DNA from: CAYNZV01 sp965217095
GTDB taxonomy: Bacteria; Latescibacterota; UBA2968; UBA8231
NCBI GenBank assembly: GCA_965217095.1
Contig: OZ244235.1
Span: 4,526,001-4,590,000 of the forward strand
Reading direction: 5' to 3'
Length of the DNA stretch: 64,000 nucleotides
Shown here in pieces: positions 42,119 through 50,435 of this stretch. The notes below the pieces were generated by a model, which was given only the letters and a program-made list of their open reading frames with translations, did no database searches and was not told the DNA's origin. How positions within the stretch are numbered: position 1 is the first letter of the stretch; every line of letters starts with the position of its first letter. A program made the translations under genes and the position numbers.

Positions 42119-43212
42119 CCGGTCCGTCGGTCGAGCCGGCGGCGCAGATCCACCGCTTCCCCCATGCGAACCGCCCTTTCCTGTCGGTACTTCGGATCGT
42201 CTGGTGCGGACGTGTTCGCGTCATCCAACCGGGCGAGCTGGTCGAGCAGAACCTCGAGCCGGGCGGCTAGTGCAACCGGCTCGGCTTCCGCCGACCAAGA
42301 GGGCGACCGGGCAAGGATTGCGACCAGCGCCGCACCGACCACGGCGACCCCCAGGGTCGCCCATTTGATCAACCAACGCAGGGGTTTAGACAGCGGCAAT
42401 GGAATCAGTACGGACTGGCCGGGCTGCACCCCGTGTAGATGAAGCCGGCGGTAGCGGGTGTCGTGAAAGTCGACTTCGCCCAGATCCTGAAACGGCTCTC
42501 CCACAGACAGGGAACTGGGCTGGAGGTATAGGCTCAGTGCCTCCGTTTCGTACCGCGACGCGAACGGGAAGCCGGCGCCCAGATCCTGCGTGTTCAACAG
42601 ATATGTGAACGAGAGTTGGGTTCTTCCCGGAGGCAATGGCTGGGTGTCGACGAATAGTCGGCTTCCGATCTGCCGGAGATTGCCCGCAAGGTTGAGCACT
42701 CCTGCCGGGAGCTCGAATTCCGTCACCCGTCGATCCACCCCCGCGCCGGTGCCACTGAAGGTCTTGTCCCCGCGATTCTCCATTTCGACGAGGTTGGCGA
42801 CTTCGAGATTCGATTCTTTCAGATGGAGAAAGAGGTGGTAGTTGGCTATGCGGATGTCGGTGGGCTGGTCCGTCGAATCGAAGACCTCCAGGATGATCTC
42901 CTTTTGGTTCCCTGCGACGAGTTTGCTCGTTGGGTAGGAGGTGCCCCCATAGATGGCCAGGAGCGCGAACTCAAGACCGGCTGTGATAAACGGTCCGGAA
43001 AAGGAGAATCGACCATCGCCATCGCTGGGCTTGCGCAGTATTTCAGTGGTCTGTTCGTCGTGGGTAACCAGAAACGCTACCTCCACCCCGGGCACACGAG
43101 TGCCGGTGTTGCCGTCGATCACATAACCGCTGACCCGTTCTGCCCGAGCTACGGAGAGCGCAGCCATCGCCAGGGCAAACGCCGCCAGAACGGCAGGTCG
43201 GCGGCAGGTCAC
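42115..43212 (-). CDS. Exported beta-sandwich protein with one C-terminal helix, inside the ccm operon
   Basis: I do not recognise a named function. The start is GTG at 43212, overlapping the previous stop (GTGA), which gives 365 residues. A signal peptide (about 6-24, cleavage after ARA) leads to a carboxypeptidase-regulatory-like beta domain (ERVSGYVIDGNTGTRVPGVE). A second beta-rich region follows, one membrane helix lies at about residues 280-302 (WATLGVAVVGAALVAILA), and a 60-residue charged helical tail is cytoplasmic. Most of the protein would be periplasmic. Four-base overlaps on both sides, next to ccmA, argue that it works with the Ccm complex, possibly as an assembly or apocytochrome-handling factor. 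That role is inference. Confidence 0.75.
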   Translation of the reverse strand: MTCRRPAVLAAFALAMAALSVARAERVSGYVIDGNTGTRVPGVEVAFLVTHDEQTTEILRKPSDGDGRFSFSGPFITAGLEFALLAIYGGTSYPTSKLVAGNQKEIILEVFDSTDQPTDIRIANYHLFLHLKESNLEVANLVEMENRGDKTFSGTGAGVDRRVTEFELPAGVLNLAGNLRQIGSRLFVDTQPLPPGRTQLSFTYLLNTQDLGAGFPFASRYETEALSLYLQPSSLSVGEPFQDLGEVDFHDTRYRRLHLHGVQPGQSVLIPLPLSKPLRWLIKWATLGVAVVGAALVAILARSPSWSAEAEPVALAARLEVLLDQLARLDDANTSAPDDPKYRQERAVRMGEAVDLRRRLDRRTG

Positions 43213-43664
43213 TTCGGTTGAGGCACCAAACGGGCACCGCACTGAGAACAGAAGAGGTCGTCGGGACGCAGGGGGATCGCACATGACGGACAGACCGCCG
43301 GTGCCGACACCGTGCGGCGCTGGAGAATCTCTGTTTCAAGGCTCTCCTGCCATTCAAGGAGGGAGGGCCCCCCGTTGAGCTGGTCGAGGTCGTGCAGGAC
43401 CACAAGTGCTTGTTGTTCCACCTCTTCGCGAAGGCGCAGGTAGTCCGTTTCCAGCAGTTTCCCCAACTGACGGTCAAACTCGAGCTCCTTGATGGTGGCG
43501 TAGAGCTGCTCCTTCTGCTCCGTTAGTTGCCGCACTTGAGCGCTGTTGGTTTGGCGAAAAAGACGGCTTCGGGAGGCCACCAGCGGAGTCGCTGTAAAAA
43601 AAACCACTGCTAACAGGAGAATGGTAGCGCCGACGATTGTGATGAGGTCCATAGTCGACATCAA
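43209..43664 (-). CDS. CcmI-like membrane protein with C-terminal zinc ribbon
   Basis: A 151-residue protein: one N-terminal membrane helix (about 8-30), a coiled-coil-like segment (VRQLTEQKEQLYATIKELEF, DRQLGKLLETDYLRL) and a C-terminal zinc ribbon, CPSC-x10-CSQC (C125, C128, C139, C142). The helix plus 'ATIKELEFDRQLGKL..DYLRL' pattern recalls the start of CcmI (DRELxxGxLxxxDY), but the TPR domain of CcmI is missing and a zinc ribbon takes its place. It overlaps ccmH and the next gene by four bases each. An apocytochrome or haem-lyase partner role is likely from context. Confidence 0.75.
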   Translation of the reverse strand: MMSTMDLITIVGATILLLAVVFFTATPLVASRSRLFRQTNSAQVRQLTEQKEQLYATIKELEFDRQLGKLLETDYLRLREEVEQQALVVLHDLDQLNGGPSLLEWQESLETEILQRRTVSAPAVCPSCAIPLRPDDLFCSQCGARLVPQPK

Positions 43665-44146
43665 TCGAAATCCCGTAGCTCTTCACGCAGCTGCTGTTGC
43701 ATGGTGTCGTCGCGATCGCTGGCCGATCGCTCGGGCGGAGATGGAATGGGGTGGACTACCTTGCCCCGCTTCCACTTGACGAGCACGGAACGCAGCAGCG
43801 CTGCCGCCAGCACCATGATAGCAAAAGGAATGATCCAGGCGAGCAGGTTGTATCCCTTTGGTGGAGGGGTGGCCAGGACGATTTGGCCGTAGGTTTCGAC
43901 GAACTGTGCTACGACCTCCGAGGCGCTGCGACCGCGGTCGAGAGCGTCGCCGATCTCGGCTCGGCGATCGGCCGCGAAGCCGCACTGGCAGGTGGCGAGG
44001 GATTCGCGATTGCAATCACCGCACAGGCAAACCAGGTCGCCAGCGACGCCCTTGGTTTGTTCGGGGGTCGCCGCGTGAGCCCACGGGCAGGCAAACACCA
44101 GCAGCACTAGGGGAATCGCGATGCTAGAGAGCAACTCCTCCCCCAA
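43661..44146 (-). CDS. ccmH: Cytochrome c maturation thiol protein CcmH, variant motif
   Basis: CcmH (up to 161 residues) normally reduces apocytochrome cysteines through an LRCxxCQ motif. Here the motif is LVCLCGDCNRESLATCQC (C40, C42, C45, C53, C55), a five-cysteine variant. A signal segment precedes it, the usual three-helix body follows (IVLATPPPKGYNLLAW), and one membrane helix lies near residue 105-125. The start is uncertain: TTG 44146 is used, directly after the ccmF stop, and GGGGGAGGAG lies just inside it. Overlaps the CcmI-like gene by four bases. No ccmG is present. Confidence 0.85.
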   Translation of the reverse strand: MGEELLSSIAIPLVLLVFACPWAHAATPEQTKGVAGDLVCLCGDCNRESLATCQCGFAADRRAEIGDALDRGRSASEVVAQFVETYGQIVLATPPPKGYNLLAWIIPFAIMVLAAALLRSVLVKWKRGKVVHPIPSPPERSASDRDDTMQQQLREELRDFD

Positions 44147-46138
44147 TCAGGCGGCGGAGCGCGCGCCCGAAGTCTCGCGATCGAAAGCGGCCATGCGCCG
44201 ATCACGTCCGGTGGGCCACATGCTCCACAGCGAGCCCAGCACGAAAGCGATACCTCCTGCCCACACCCAGTTGATGAGGGGATTGATGTAGACCTGGAAC
44301 TTGGCACTGCTGTCGGCCGACCACCCAACCATTATCAGATAGAAGTCTTCCCGGAAACTGCCGTGCACCGAAACCTCAGTGGTCCATTGCTCCATGCTCT
44401 TGTAGAAGTGCCGCGCCGGCAACAACGTGGTGAGAAACGCGCCGCCCTTCTCGAGGCTCAAAGCGGCAGCGTGAACCGACTTGTTGCCGTCCTCGCTGTG
44501 GGCAAGGGCATCGTAAGTAAGCGTATATCCCCGAATCTGGGTCGATTCGCCGGGCGACAGCACCAGCTCCCTTTCCGTCGTGAACGCGCTTCCGGTAAAC
44601 CCTACGAACAGCATGACGATCGATACGTGAACAAGATAACCACCGTAGCGGCGGCGACCCTTGCTGGCGAGCCGGAAAAGAGCAAGCAGGTAAGACTCCG
44701 TCGAGCCGCTTTGTCTGGCACGGGTGCCGCGGTGAAATTCGACGGTTACCGTCCCCAGCACAAAACCGCACAGGGCGATGGAGGTCAGGGCATAGAACCC
44801 GCGGGCGCCCACCAGAAACGCCACCATCGCCACCACCAGGGCGGAGAGCACCGGGGTTGCAAAGTTCCTTCGAAGACTGGTGTTAGAGGTGCGCCGCCAC
44901 GCAAACAACGGCCCGATTCCGGTGAGCAACAACAACACCAGGCCGATAGGTACGATCACTTGATTGAAAAAGACCGCGCCGACGGTAACTTGCTGGCCCG
45001 AAAACGCTTCCGAGATCAGCGGAAACATGGTGCCCCAGAAGACGGCGAAGCAGATTCCCAGAAGCACCCAATTGTTGAGCAGGAAAGCCGTTTCGCGGGA
45101 CGAGAACGACTCGAGCCGGTTGGTCGCCCGCAGCTCATTTCGACGACTCCACAACAGCGCGAACGAGTACACTAGGATGATCGCGAGAAAGGTCGCGAAA
45201 AACGGACCGACGTTGGATCGGGCAAAGGCGTGAACCGAGGAAATCATGCCGCTGCGCGTCAAGAAGGTGCCAAATATGCACAGGGTATAGGCCGTAATGA
45301 CCAGCACCATATTCCAGATCTTCAGCATTCCCTTGCGTTCTTGCACCATAATGGAGTGCAGGAAGGCGGTTCCGACCAGCCATGGCATGAGAGAGGAATT
45401 CTCCACCGGATCCCAACCCCAATAGCCTCCCCACCCCAACTCCACGTAGGCCCAATTTCCTCCCAGCAACAGACCGGCGCCCAAGAAGGTCCAGGGGATG
45501 AGCATCCAACGACGAGCCGGCCGCAGCCAGCTGTTGTCCAACCGTCGGGTCGCCAGGGCGGCCATGCCGAACGCATACGGAACAGCCATTCCCACCATAC
45601 CCATGTAAAGCATGGGGGGGTGGATGGCCATCATCGGATGTTGCAACAAGGGGTTCAGACCGCGACCGTCTTCGGGGGCAAACGGCAAGCGCATAAACGG
45701 ATCGGCGGCAAAGAGATTCAACAGCACGAAGAAAAAACCGGTCGTCACCAGAATAGCAACGACGTACGGCATCAACTCTCGTTCTCTCCGGCGATGGAAC
45801 AACACCACCAAGGCGGTGTAGAGCGACAGCAACCAACCCCAGAACAGGAGCGATCCGTTCTGTCCACCCCATAACGCCGCCATGATGTAGAAGGGCGGCA
45901 TGGCGCGATTGCTGGTTTCAGCTACGTACTGTACTTGAAAGTCGTGGGTGAAAAGTGCCCCCCACAAAGCGAGCACGGACACCGTGAGCAGCCCACAGTG
46001 GGCGAGGGCCGCGTGCTCTCCGCTGAGGATCAGCGCGTAATCTTGACGCCGGGCGCCCACGACACAAGCGGCGACCGAATATCCGGCGCTCACCAGCGAC
46101 AGACAAAGAGCGAAGTACCCCAGGTCAACGGCGCCCAA
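44147..46138 (-). CDS. ccmF: Haem lyase subunit CcmF
   Basis: CcmF (663 residues, normal) joins haem to apocytochrome c with CcmH. About fifteen membrane helices are visible. The Trp-rich motif GWGGYWGWDPVENSSLMPWL is intact, HPPMLYMGMVGMAVPYAF matches the family, and a large C-terminal periplasmic loop precedes the last helix. The start follows ccmE by six bases. Confidence 0.95.
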   Translation of the reverse strand: MGAVDLGYFALCLSLVSAGYSVAACVVGARRQDYALILSGEHAALAHCGLLTVSVLALWGALFTHDFQVQYVAETSNRAMPPFYIMAALWGGQNGSLLFWGWLLSLYTALVVLFHRRRERELMPYVVAILVTTGFFFVLLNLFAADPFMRLPFAPEDGRGLNPLLQHPMMAIHPPMLYMGMVGMAVPYAFGMAALATRRLDNSWLRPARRWMLIPWTFLGAGLLLGGNWAYVELGWGGYWGWDPVENSSLMPWLVGTAFLHSIMVQERKGMLKIWNMVLVITAYTLCIFGTFLTRSGMISSVHAFARSNVGPFFATFLAIILVYSFALLWSRRNELRATNRLESFSSRETAFLLNNWVLLGICFAVFWGTMFPLISEAFSGQQVTVGAVFFNQVIVPIGLVLLLLTGIGPLFAWRRTSNTSLRRNFATPVLSALVVAMVAFLVGARGFYALTSIALCGFVLGTVTVEFHRGTRARQSGSTESYLLALFRLASKGRRRYGGYLVHVSIVMLFVGFTGSAFTTERELVLSPGESTQIRGYTLTYDALAHSEDGNKSVHAAALSLEKGGAFLTTLLPARHFYKSMEQWTTEVSVHGSFREDFYLIMVGWSADSSAKFQVYINPLINWVWAGGIAFVLGSLWSMWPTGRDRRMAAFDRETSGARSAA

Positions 46139-46144
46139 CGGCGT

Positions 46145-46579
46145 TCAGCTTCCGGCGTTCAGCGCTACAACGTGGTCTTCGTAGTCTTCGCCCTCGTACT
46201 TGGAGGGACATTTGGCGAAAACGACGTGCGCTTCGAACTGGTGTGCGGTCGGATCGTAATACCCCTCCATAACCACCAACGCCTTGTCCTTGAAGGTGTC
46301 AGGTAACACCGCGTTGCCGGTGTAGCGCACCTGCAGGGAGTTTTGCTCGTCGGCAACCTTGAACTGGGGACGGTGACGGTATTGGTCCCACTCGATGGAT
46401 CCCGACACCACCGAACACCCGCCAATCTGCAAACGCTCACCTTCGAGGGAGTGGGCACGTTGGGCAAAAGTGGCCAAGGTCATGTGTGAGGCGGATGATT
46501 GCTGGAATCCGGCCACCATGAGGTAGATCAATCCGACGCCGATCACGGCGCCTCCTAGAACGAATTTTCGCTTTGCCAT
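46145..46579 (-). CDS. ccmE: Haem chaperone CcmE, cysteine variant
   Basis: CcmE (144 residues) carries haem covalently in the periplasm. An N-terminal membrane helix (about 6-24) leads to an OB-fold. The haem-binding motif is CPSKY (C124, Y128), the CxxxY form known from Desulfovibrio and archaeal Ccm systems, in place of the HxxxY histidine of E. coli. It is the first gene of the operon; a precise promoter was not found in the 44 bases before it. Confidence 0.92.
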   Translation of the reverse strand: MAKRKFVLGGAVIGVGLIYLMVAGFQQSSASHMTLATFAQRAHSLEGERLQIGGCSVVSGSIEWDQYRHRPQFKVADEQNSLQVRYTGNAVLPDTFKDKALVVMEGYYDPTAHQFEAHVVFAKCPSKYEGEDYEDHVVALNAGS

Positions 46580-46623
46580 AGTTTTTTTGTAACGCAGAAC
46601 AGTTTATTCACCTGTACCGAAAA

Positions 46624-47796
46624 TTAATCTGCTGAATTGTGGATCCTTTGGCAAATGAGCACGTGGACTCCGTGTTCGATGCGTTCCAGCACCAGCGAGA
46701 CCGGCACCTCTCCGCTGGCCGCCTTGAGGCGCAGCTCATCTGCCGCATCGAGAGAGATGCTCCGCTTCTTAATCTCAAGGGCGTACATGCCTTGCGCGGC
46801 GAGGTGTTGTTGCAGCCGTTTGCGGTTGTACTGGAGACATTCCAGCACCGCGTAGGTCCGGGCGAACGGCGAAAGCAGCTCTCGTTCGCTGCTGAGGTAG
46901 GCGCTGAATGAGCTCAATTTCCAGGCATCCAACTGGAGGGCCAGCTCCTCCACCACATGGGCTCTGACGACGGCAGGATCCGGATCGTAGAGGTAAGCTC
47001 CTACCGGGGCCACCTCGATCTTTGGCTGCGAGGCAGCCGCTTCCAAGATGTGGGGTCCTGGAAGTACGACGGCACTGCGTCCGCCGCGTGCCCGGGAGCC
47101 GAAGTAGAGTACCGCCTCTCGGCACTGCCCACGGGTCGAGACAAAATTGTCCTCCTCGGCGCCTTCCAGGTCGTCTTCGCGAACCGCGGGAGACACCTTC
47201 ACCACCAGGTTGGCGACGCGACCGCGCAGCTGGTGCACCAAGCTCAGGCTGGGTGAGTAGTCGGATCCCCACCTGGAGCGACGCTGCCCCTGGCGGCGCG
47301 CGGGATCTAGAAACACCGCGTCTGCCCGGGGAACGAGACAATCCGCGTCCGCCACGGCGAAGGCGGCCTGACCCGAACCCAACCCCTCGGCGTTCAGACG
47401 CGCCATCATCAGGCGGGTGCGGTTGCAATCGATGCCCCAGACGCGGTTGCGTTGTCCCAACGCCAGGAGATCGCCGTCGATGCCGCAACAGAGGTCGATC
47501 ACGAGCCCCACCGCGCCCAAGCGCTCGGCGCGATACGCAGCGGGTTCCTCTCCGGATGCCATCTCCAACCCATCGCGGTCAAAAAACATCTGTCCCGCCT
47601 GGGAAAACTTCGCCGCCGCCTTCTGTCGCAGTGCGACCAGTGAAAGCGCGGCACGGCACATCTCGGCAGGGAACCGCTGTCGCAATCTATCCTGCAGGTG
47701 CCAATAGTCGTCCGTTTGGTCAGCGGCTTGACGCAGCAGCAACCGTCCACTGTCGGTCCGAAAGTACGCTAGGGCCCGCGGGGTGATGGTTTCCAA
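46624..47796 (-). CDS. SAM-dependent methyltransferase with THUMP-like C-terminal domain
   Basis: A 390-residue protein. The Rossmann methyltransferase core has VIDLCCGIDGDLLALGQRN and ADAVFLDPARRQGQRRS (DPARR takes the place of a catalytic NPPY). The C-terminal part (IKKRSISLDAADELRLKAAS) fits the THUMP-like domain seen with such enzymes. Family members are annotated only as class I methyltransferases; RNA is a likely substrate. It lies between the M24 peptidase and ccmE, all on the minus strand. Confidence 0.78.
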   Translation of the reverse strand: METITPRALAYFRTDSGRLLLRQAADQTDDYWHLQDRLRQRFPAEMCRAALSLVALRQKAAAKFSQAGQMFFDRDGLEMASGEEPAAYRAERLGAVGLVIDLCCGIDGDLLALGQRNRVWGIDCNRTRLMMARLNAEGLGSGQAAFAVADADCLVPRADAVFLDPARRQGQRRSRWGSDYSPSLSLVHQLRGRVANLVVKVSPAVREDDLEGAEEDNFVSTRGQCREAVLYFGSRARGGRSAVVLPGPHILEAAASQPKIEVAPVGAYLYDPDPAVVRAHVVEELALQLDAWKLSSFSAYLSSERELLSPFARTYAVLECLQYNRKRLQQHLAAQGMYALEIKKRSISLDAADELRLKAASGEVPVSLVLERIEHGVHVLICQRIHNSAD

Positions 47797-47826
47797 TTGA
47801 AGCGACGCAGGTGAAGAGGGACGAAT

Positions 47827-48984
47827 CTAGAGTTCCAGCACCTTGGGAAAATGGGTGAGGTTCTCGAAGCCGTCCTCCCTTATGACCACTACATCTTCGA
47901 TCCTGACGCCGCCCAACCCGGTGTAATACAAGCCGGGTTCCACCGTCACCACCTGCGAGGTCTCCAACCGATCTCCCGCCGAGCTGATCCGTGGCGCTTC
48001 GTGAATCTCGAGACCCAGACCGTGGCCGGTTCCGTGGAAGAAACCCTGGTTGCGGCCATCGCGCACCTCGGTTTCGTACCCGCTTTCGGTGAAAAACGCC
48101 ATAACCGACCGGTGAATGGCAGCGCCGTCGGCGCCGTCGCGGACCGCATCGAAAACCAGGCTTTGGGCCGCCTCCACGGTGTCGAAGACCTTTTTGATCT
48201 CGGGGGTAGCGTGGCCTTTGACGAAGGTGCGGGTAATATCGCCGAAATAGCCGTGAGATGCGGACCGCGGAAAGATGTCGATGACAATCGGCTGATCCGC
48301 CCTGAGTGGTCCGCTTCCCTCCTGGTGCGGGTCGCATGCCGCATCACCACAGGCCACGATGGTCCGCTCGGCCATGTACTCTTCATCCAGCAGGGTGCGG
48401 TGAATGGTGCGGCGCACGCGCTCGGAGGTCAGGGCCTCACCTTCTAGATAGAGCCGGCCCTGGCGCGCCGTGGCCGCCGCTAGCACCTCCATCGCCGCGT
48501 GCATCGCCCTTTCCGCGGCGCCCATCGCCTGGCGTAGGTACTCCAGTTCCGACGTTGATTTGACGGCGCGCTGCGGAAACAGCGGCGCTTCGACCACGTC
48601 TAGATCGACCCCATGGGCGCGCAGGGCATCGGCGCAGCCAACGGGGAAATCCTCCGGGACTAAGAGCCGCCGCAGCTCCATTTCCTGCAGCAGCCGCAGC
48701 AGGACCTCAAACCCTTGCGGGTCACGGTTTTTCTCGCGGCGCACCGTGGCGGCATACCGCGTTCGCGAGTGGACCGAGTCGACCGTCGCTTGAAGTTTGG
48801 CCCGATCCAACTCGAGGTCGTTGACCAACATAACCCGCTGCTCGGCAGTGGCGATGAACACGAACGGGTCCGGTGCCAGAAAGCGCGTCGCGTAGTAGAG
48901 GTCGGCGTTGCGTTCGGAAGCGCCCACGAGAAGGATTCCGTCGGCACCCTCCAGTGCGCGCAGCGTGGCCGTCTCTTTTTTCAT
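47827..48984 (-). CDS. M24-family metallopeptidase (Xaa-Pro aminopeptidase-like)
   Basis: A 385-residue protein starting at ATG 48984, which overlaps the htrA-like stop (ATGA). An N-terminal creatinase-like domain leads to the pita-bread catalytic domain. Metal ligands are seen in DIFPRSASHGYFGDITRTFV, HGTGHGLGLEIHE, VTVEPGLYY and GVRIEDVV. Such enzymes remove N-terminal residues before proline. Coupling to the HtrA gene suggests shared turnover of peptides, but no signal peptide is present. Confidence 0.87.
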   Translation of the reverse strand: MKKETATLRALEGADGILLVGASERNADLYYATRFLAPDPFVFIATAEQRVMLVNDLELDRAKLQATVDSVHSRTRYAATVRREKNRDPQGFEVLLRLLQEMELRRLLVPEDFPVGCADALRAHGVDLDVVEAPLFPQRAVKSTSELEYLRQAMGAAERAMHAAMEVLAAATARQGRLYLEGEALTSERVRRTIHRTLLDEEYMAERTIVACGDAACDPHQEGSGPLRADQPIVIDIFPRSASHGYFGDITRTFVKGHATPEIKKVFDTVEAAQSLVFDAVRDGADGAAIHRSVMAFFTESGYETEVRDGRNQGFFHGTGHGLGLEIHEAPRISSAGDRLETSQVVTVEPGLYYTGLGGVRIEDVVVIREDGFENLTHFPKVLEL

Positions 48985-50435
48985 TCGTGCGGCCCCGACG
49001 GGCGCAATGCCCTGACGCTGATTCCCTCTCCCGAGCGCCACAACCAGAACAGGGCGGCTTGCTCCCGCTCCAGCTGTGCAACCAACTGCAGGAACTGGCT
49101 CAACGAGGTGACCCGTTCGCGGTCCACATCGGTGATTACATCCCCCAGCCGAATGCCCTTGGAGGAGGCTTCGCCCTGCGGCTCGAGACCGGCCACTGCG
49201 ACGGCCGTTTCGCCATGTTCGTACTGCAGCTGGCTGGCAACCTCCTGGCTGAATCCGAGTGCCTCCGCGCGGCGGGGACTCAAGCTTTCTACCTGCATGC
49301 CCAACAGCGACAGGTATTCTTGCCCCCTCTTCCGTTCCAGGTCGCTTTCGCGCTCACCGAGCTCGATCAACAGCTGGCGCGATTCGCCTTGACGAATGAT
49401 CTCGAGGGTTACCAGTTCTCCAGGATCTCGGCTGTAGATCACCGTCTGCACCTGATTGGGGCGATCGACGGGAAAACCGTCAATGCTGAGCAGGATATCG
49501 CCGTCGATAAGGCCGCCGCGCGCCGCCGGAGTGTCATCGCGTATCGATTGCAAGTACACGCCGCGTGGCCGCTGCATCTGATTCTCTCGCATCATCTCCT
49601 GCGAGACCTCCGTCATCTCCACCCCTAGGTACCCTCTGACGACCCGCCCATGGGCGAGAATATCCTCCATCGCTTCACGCGCCAGATTGGTCGGTACCGC
49701 CAACCCGTAGCCGATAAAGTATCCGGTGCGTGTGGAGATCGCCGTATTGATACCGATCACCCGACCTGACAGATCGAGCAACGGTCCTCCCGAGTTCCCG
49801 GGATTGATGACGGCGTTGGTCTGAATAAAACTTTCGATGCTGTACTCTCCTTCGATGACCTCCACCTGCCGGTTCAGCGCGCTGACAATGCCGTGGGTCA
49901 ACGTCGTACCCATTCCCAGCGGGTGTCCGATCGCCAGTACCCAATCGCCAATGGCCAGTTGATCCGAATCGGCCATGACGGCAACGGGCAGACCCGAAAG
50001 ATTCACCTTTAATACCGCGATGTCGATCAAGGAGTCAAAACCCACCACCTCGGCGGGTACCTGGCGGCGATCGGCGAGGGTGACCGAGATCGAATCAGCG
50101 TCCCGCACAACGTGGTAGTTGCTGAGGACAATGCCGTCAGCGCGCACGATGGTCCCCGAGCCCACACCGGAATCGTCGTAATCTGGGGGCAAGGGAGGAT
50201 GAGATGGAGGAAGGGCCTCGCGCCAATGGCCGCCGGCCGGCCGCGTTTTGATCAGCACCACCGCCGGTTTCGCGCGCTCGTAAGCGGCTCCGAAGGCGCG
50301 GCCAAGGGTGTCGAGGATCTGAAACTCGGGCGGCGGTTCTGCCGTAGCCGAGTTCAGTAGCGCCATGCTTACCACTAACCCGATCAGGGTGATCCTGATC
50401 GACCTGTCGTGCCTGGAAGGGCTCGGTCGGCTCAC
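48981..50435 (-). CDS. HtrA/DegP-like serine protease with PDZ domains
   Basis: A 484-residue periplasmic protease. The signal segment is about 13-32. The catalytic triad is H108 (SNYHVV), D138 (LIDIAVLKV) and S215 (NPGNSGGPL). PDZ1 starts near residue 280 (RGYLGVEMTEVSQEMM), and a second divergent PDZ-like domain near 385 is interrupted by a charged linker. It acts in envelope protein quality control. Its start overlaps the NtrC-type gene by four bases, which ties the activator to this protease. Confidence 0.92.
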   Translation of the reverse strand: MSRPSPSRHDRSIRITLIGLVVSMALLNSATAEPPPEFQILDTLGRAFGAAYERAKPAVVLIKTRPAGGHWREALPPSHPPLPPDYDDSGVGSGTIVRADGIVLSNYHVVRDADSISVTLADRRQVPAEVVGFDSLIDIAVLKVNLSGLPVAVMADSDQLAIGDWVLAIGHPLGMGTTLTHGIVSALNRQVEVIEGEYSIESFIQTNAVINPGNSGGPLLDLSGRVIGINTAISTRTGYFIGYGLAVPTNLAREAMEDILAHGRVVRGYLGVEMTEVSQEMMRENQMQRPRGVYLQSIRDDTPAARGGLIDGDILLSIDGFPVDRPNQVQTVIYSRDPGELVTLEIIRQGESRQLLIELGERESDLERKRGQEYLSLLGMQVESLSPRRAEALGFSQEVASQLQYEHGETAVAVAGLEPQGEASSKGIRLGDVITDVDRERVTSLSQFLQLVAQLEREQAALFWLWRSGEGISVRALRPSGPHE

